This document shows, piece by piece, positions 62,627 to 64,000 of a DNA stretch of 64,000 nucleotides. Source of the stretch: Hyphomicrobiales bacterium. GTDB lineage: Bacteria > Pseudomonadota > Alphaproteobacteria > Rhizobiales > Rhizobiaceae. The notes beneath the pieces are model-generated. The model ran no database searches and had not been told where the DNA came from. It worked only from the letters and a program-made list of their open reading frames with translations. How positions within the stretch are numbered: position 1 is the stretch's first letter; the number at the start of each line of letters is the position of its first letter. The position numbers and the translations under genes were made by a program. The stretch lies in assembly GCA_900470195.1 (NCBI GenBank), contig UEIJ01000001.1:186001-250000 (forward strand), given 5' to 3'.

Positions 62627-63433
62627 TCATTTTGTCCGTTCGATCAAGGCCATGGCCGCGTGCGGATTATGCGCCTTATAGCCGCTGATGACATAAAGAT
62701 AGACATCGCGGGCGATATGGTCGGCAACGGGCGGCGTGACGGTCTTCAATCCTTCGGCAAGTTCTCCGACGGCAATCGCCCCGGCGCGCGCCGCCCACTG
62801 GTCCAGCAGGTCTTCGCTATAGCCGAGCGGTTCGCTCTCCTTTGTCCCCATGATGCGGAAATAGGCGAAGGGCGCAGTCATGTCGGCAAATTGCGGAAAG
62901 TCGCTGTCGCCCGCAATCACCACCGCCACGCCATATTCCCGCAGCAGCGCAATGAACTCCGGTGAGTTGAAACTGTCGTGGCGCACTTCCACCGCATGGC
63001 GCACGTCGCGCCCGTCGACACGCTTGGGCAGAAGCTTCAGGAACGCCTCGAAATCCACAGGGTCGAACTTCTTTGTTCCCATGAACTGCCAATTGACCAC
63101 GCCGAGCTTGTCTTTCAGCTCCATCATGCCGCCGGTCATGAACTTCTCGATGCTCTCGCCCGCTTCGGCCAGCACGCGGCGGTTGGTGGAAAACCGCGGC
63201 GCCTTCAGCGAAAACACGAAACCGTCCGGTGTTTCATCGCGCCATTTGGCGAAGGTCGCAGGCTTCTGCGGACCGTAATAGGTGCTGTTGATCTCGATGG
63301 ATGTGAGCTTGCTCGACGCATATTCGAGCTGGCGCTTCTTCGGAAGTTTTTCGGGATAGAAGCTCTCATCCCACGGTTCATAGGCCCAGCCGCCGATACC
63401 GATGCGAATTGTACCCGTATTTTCCTTGGCCAT
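62627..63433 (-). CDS. DUF72 family protein (YecE-like)
   Basis: A 268-residue DUF72 protein with a predicted TIM-barrel fold. The family signature begins IRIGIGGWAYEPWDESFYPE and continues SKLTSIEINSTYYGPQKPAT and FSLKAPRFSTNRRVL; HAVEVRHDSFNSPEFIALLR is the conserved mid-barrel strand/helix, and APFAYFRIMGTKES comes later. The biochemical function is unknown. GGAGGAAAGGCG precedes the ATG at 63433; the frame to 63481 is an unsupported extension. It is 46 bases upstream of dap on the same strand and may be cotranscribed with it. Confidence 0.9.
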   Translation of the reverse strand: MAKENTGTIRIGIGGWAYEPWDESFYPEKLPKKRQLEYASSKLTSIEINSTYYGPQKPATFAKWRDETPDGFVFSLKAPRFSTNRRVLAEAGESIEKFMTGGMMELKDKLGVVNWQFMGTKKFDPVDFEAFLKLLPKRVDGRDVRHAVEVRHDSFNSPEFIALLREYGVAVVIAGDSDFPQFADMTAPFAYFRIMGTKESEPLGYSEDLLDQWAARAGAIAVGELAEGLKTVTPPVADHIARDVYLYVISGYKAHNPHAAMALIERTK

Positions 63434-63662
63434 CGCCTTTCCTCCATACCGGTGCATCATGAGTTCATACTGTTTGGTCATGATGTTTAATCTGTATTCG
63501 CACCGCTGGCTATGTTCATATCAGCCACGGTTGGCTGGGAGGAAAAAGGGACGGCGAAAGAACCGTCCTAACCAAGCCAGTTTGGTGAGAGCTTGAATCA
63601 AAAGGCAGCAGACCGGCATGTCGACTTTTGGAACAGGCTCCAAGATTGAGGAAATGCATTAA
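63434..63662. promoter_or_regulatory. Divergent region between DUF72 gene and TPP enzyme gene
   Basis: 229 bases holding the promoters of two divergent units. A short hairpin GGACGG (63549-63554)/CCGTCC (63563-63568) is present. TTGAGGAAATG is the ribosome-site region before the ATG at 63663. Nothing else recognised. Confidence 0.45.
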
Positions 63663-64000
63663 ATGACGAGCAAACCCAATGCCCGTACCGGAGGCCAGAT
63701 TTTGGTGGATGCGCTGCGCATCCACGGGGCCGACCGCGTCTTCTGCGTACCCGGCGAGAGCTATCTCGCGGCACTTGACGCCTTTCACGATGCGAGCGAC
63801 GAGATTGACCTTATCGTCTGCCGTCAGGAAGGCGGCGCGGCCTATATGGCGGAAGCCTATGGCAAGCTGACCGGCAAGCCCGGCATCTGCTTCGTCACGC
63901 GCGGCCCGGGCGCGACAAACGCCTCCGTCGGCGTGCACACCGCTTTTCAGGACTCGACACCGATGCTGCTCTTCATCGGTCAGGTCGCCAGCGATCAGGT
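63663..64000 (+). CDS. Thiamine-diphosphate-dependent enzyme, acetolactate synthase-like, 5' end only
   Basis: The first 112 codons of a TPP enzyme, truncated by the window edge. MTSKPNARTGGQILVDALRI is followed by the pyrimidine-binding domain with the family signature VFCVPGESYLAALDAFHDAS, the TPP-activating glutamate in VCRQEGGAAYMAEAYGKLTG and RGPGATNASVGVHTAFQDST. The sequence resembles the acetolactate synthase/benzoylformate decarboxylase superfamily; the FAD and C-terminal PP domains that would separate these are outside the window. The start has GAGGAAATG upstream. Confidence 0.85.
   Translation, partial: MTSKPNARTGGQILVDALRIHGADRVFCVPGESYLAALDAFHDASDEIDLIVCRQEGGAAYMAEAYGKLTGKPGICFVTRGPGATNASVGVHTAFQDSTPMLLFIGQVASDQ

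Noticed and set aside
63549-63568. Terminator for a gene left of the TPP enzyme
   Set aside because: The hairpin has only a 6-bp stem and sits between divergent genes, where no transcript is expected to end.
1-64000. Prophage, integrative element, transposase or defence island
   Set aside because: No integrase, transposase, restriction, toxin-antitoxin or phage-like gene was seen, and no tRNA-bounded insertion.

Overview
The window reads as a chromosomal segment of an alphaproteobacterium of the Brucellaceae, most likely of the Ochrobactrum (Brucella anthropi) lineage. Three things point there. A 520-residue S12 peptidase at 61018-62580 carries its catalytic residues at exactly the positions known for Ochrobactrum anthropi D-aminopeptidase (S62, K65, Y153, H287). 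There is an Agrobacterium-type ChvE-GguAB sugar transporter. Short palindromic interspersed elements typical of Rhizobiales lie between the genes. DNA is moderately GC rich and gene-dense. I see no rRNA, tRNA, phage, transposase or CRISPR. This is a metabolic region full of uptake systems and catabolic operons.

Layout. 1-1.2 kb: an ArsR regulator with an old-yellow-enzyme reductase, cut by the window edge. 1.4-3.7 kb: the RNA-binding factor Tex. 3.8-7.6 kb: a binding-protein ABC importer of the iron(III)/phosphoester type. 7.9-13.5 kb: a lysine (pipecolate/2-aminoadipate) catabolic cluster with an AmaA-like oxidase, a LysR regulator, the 2-oxoadipate dioxygenase/decarboxylase HglS and an AmaB-like dehydrogenase. 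13.7-14.6 kb: purU. 14.7-18.4 kb: an amino-sugar operon (GntR regulator, SIS deaminase, nagA, second SIS protein). 18.5-23.8 kb: an RND efflux pump with two adaptor proteins (TriABC-like layout). 24.1-26.7 kb: a YdeP-like molybdopterin oxidoreductase overlapping a small winged-helix protein. 26.9-28.1 kb: an L-lactate dehydrogenase. 28.3-29.1 kb: an outer-membrane barrel protein. 29.2-32.3 kb: an alanine cluster (Lrp, alanine racemase, D-amino acid dehydrogenase). 32.3-34.4 kb: an XRE-cupin regulator and an omega-aminotransferase.

34.4-44.0 kb is a complete histidine-utilisation locus: hutF-hutC leftward, hutI-hutH-hutG-hutU rightward, then a YjiH membrane protein translationally coupled to hutD. 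It encodes the formimidoylglutamate deiminase/formylglutamate route to glutamate. A perfect TGTATATACA-type HutC box lies between the two arms. A D-amino-acid aminotransferase follows. 45.1-54.8 kb holds a leftward galactose/arabinose island: gguC, sugar 1-dehydrogenase, sugar-acid dehydratase, dgoK, dgoA, chvE, gguA, gguB. It takes up aldoses and degrades them by the oxidative De Ley-Doudoroff-type route; a lactonase is missing. 55.1-60.5 kb holds a second sugar ABC importer of the YtfQ-YtfR-YtfT-YjfF (galactofuranose) type plus an FCD-GntR regulator with a TTG start. 60.6-63.4 kb: OsmC, D-aminopeptidase and a DUF72 protein. The window ends in a thiamine-diphosphate enzyme.

No clearly new multi-gene system is visible. 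The most interesting material is the dispersed ~43-bp palindromic element family (seven recognisable copies, one supplying the C-terminus of a permease), the phased Lrp-type array, the triple ATAGAACC box, the coupled YjiH-HutD pair, the YdeP/winged-helix pair, and a concentration of D-amino-acid enzymes.
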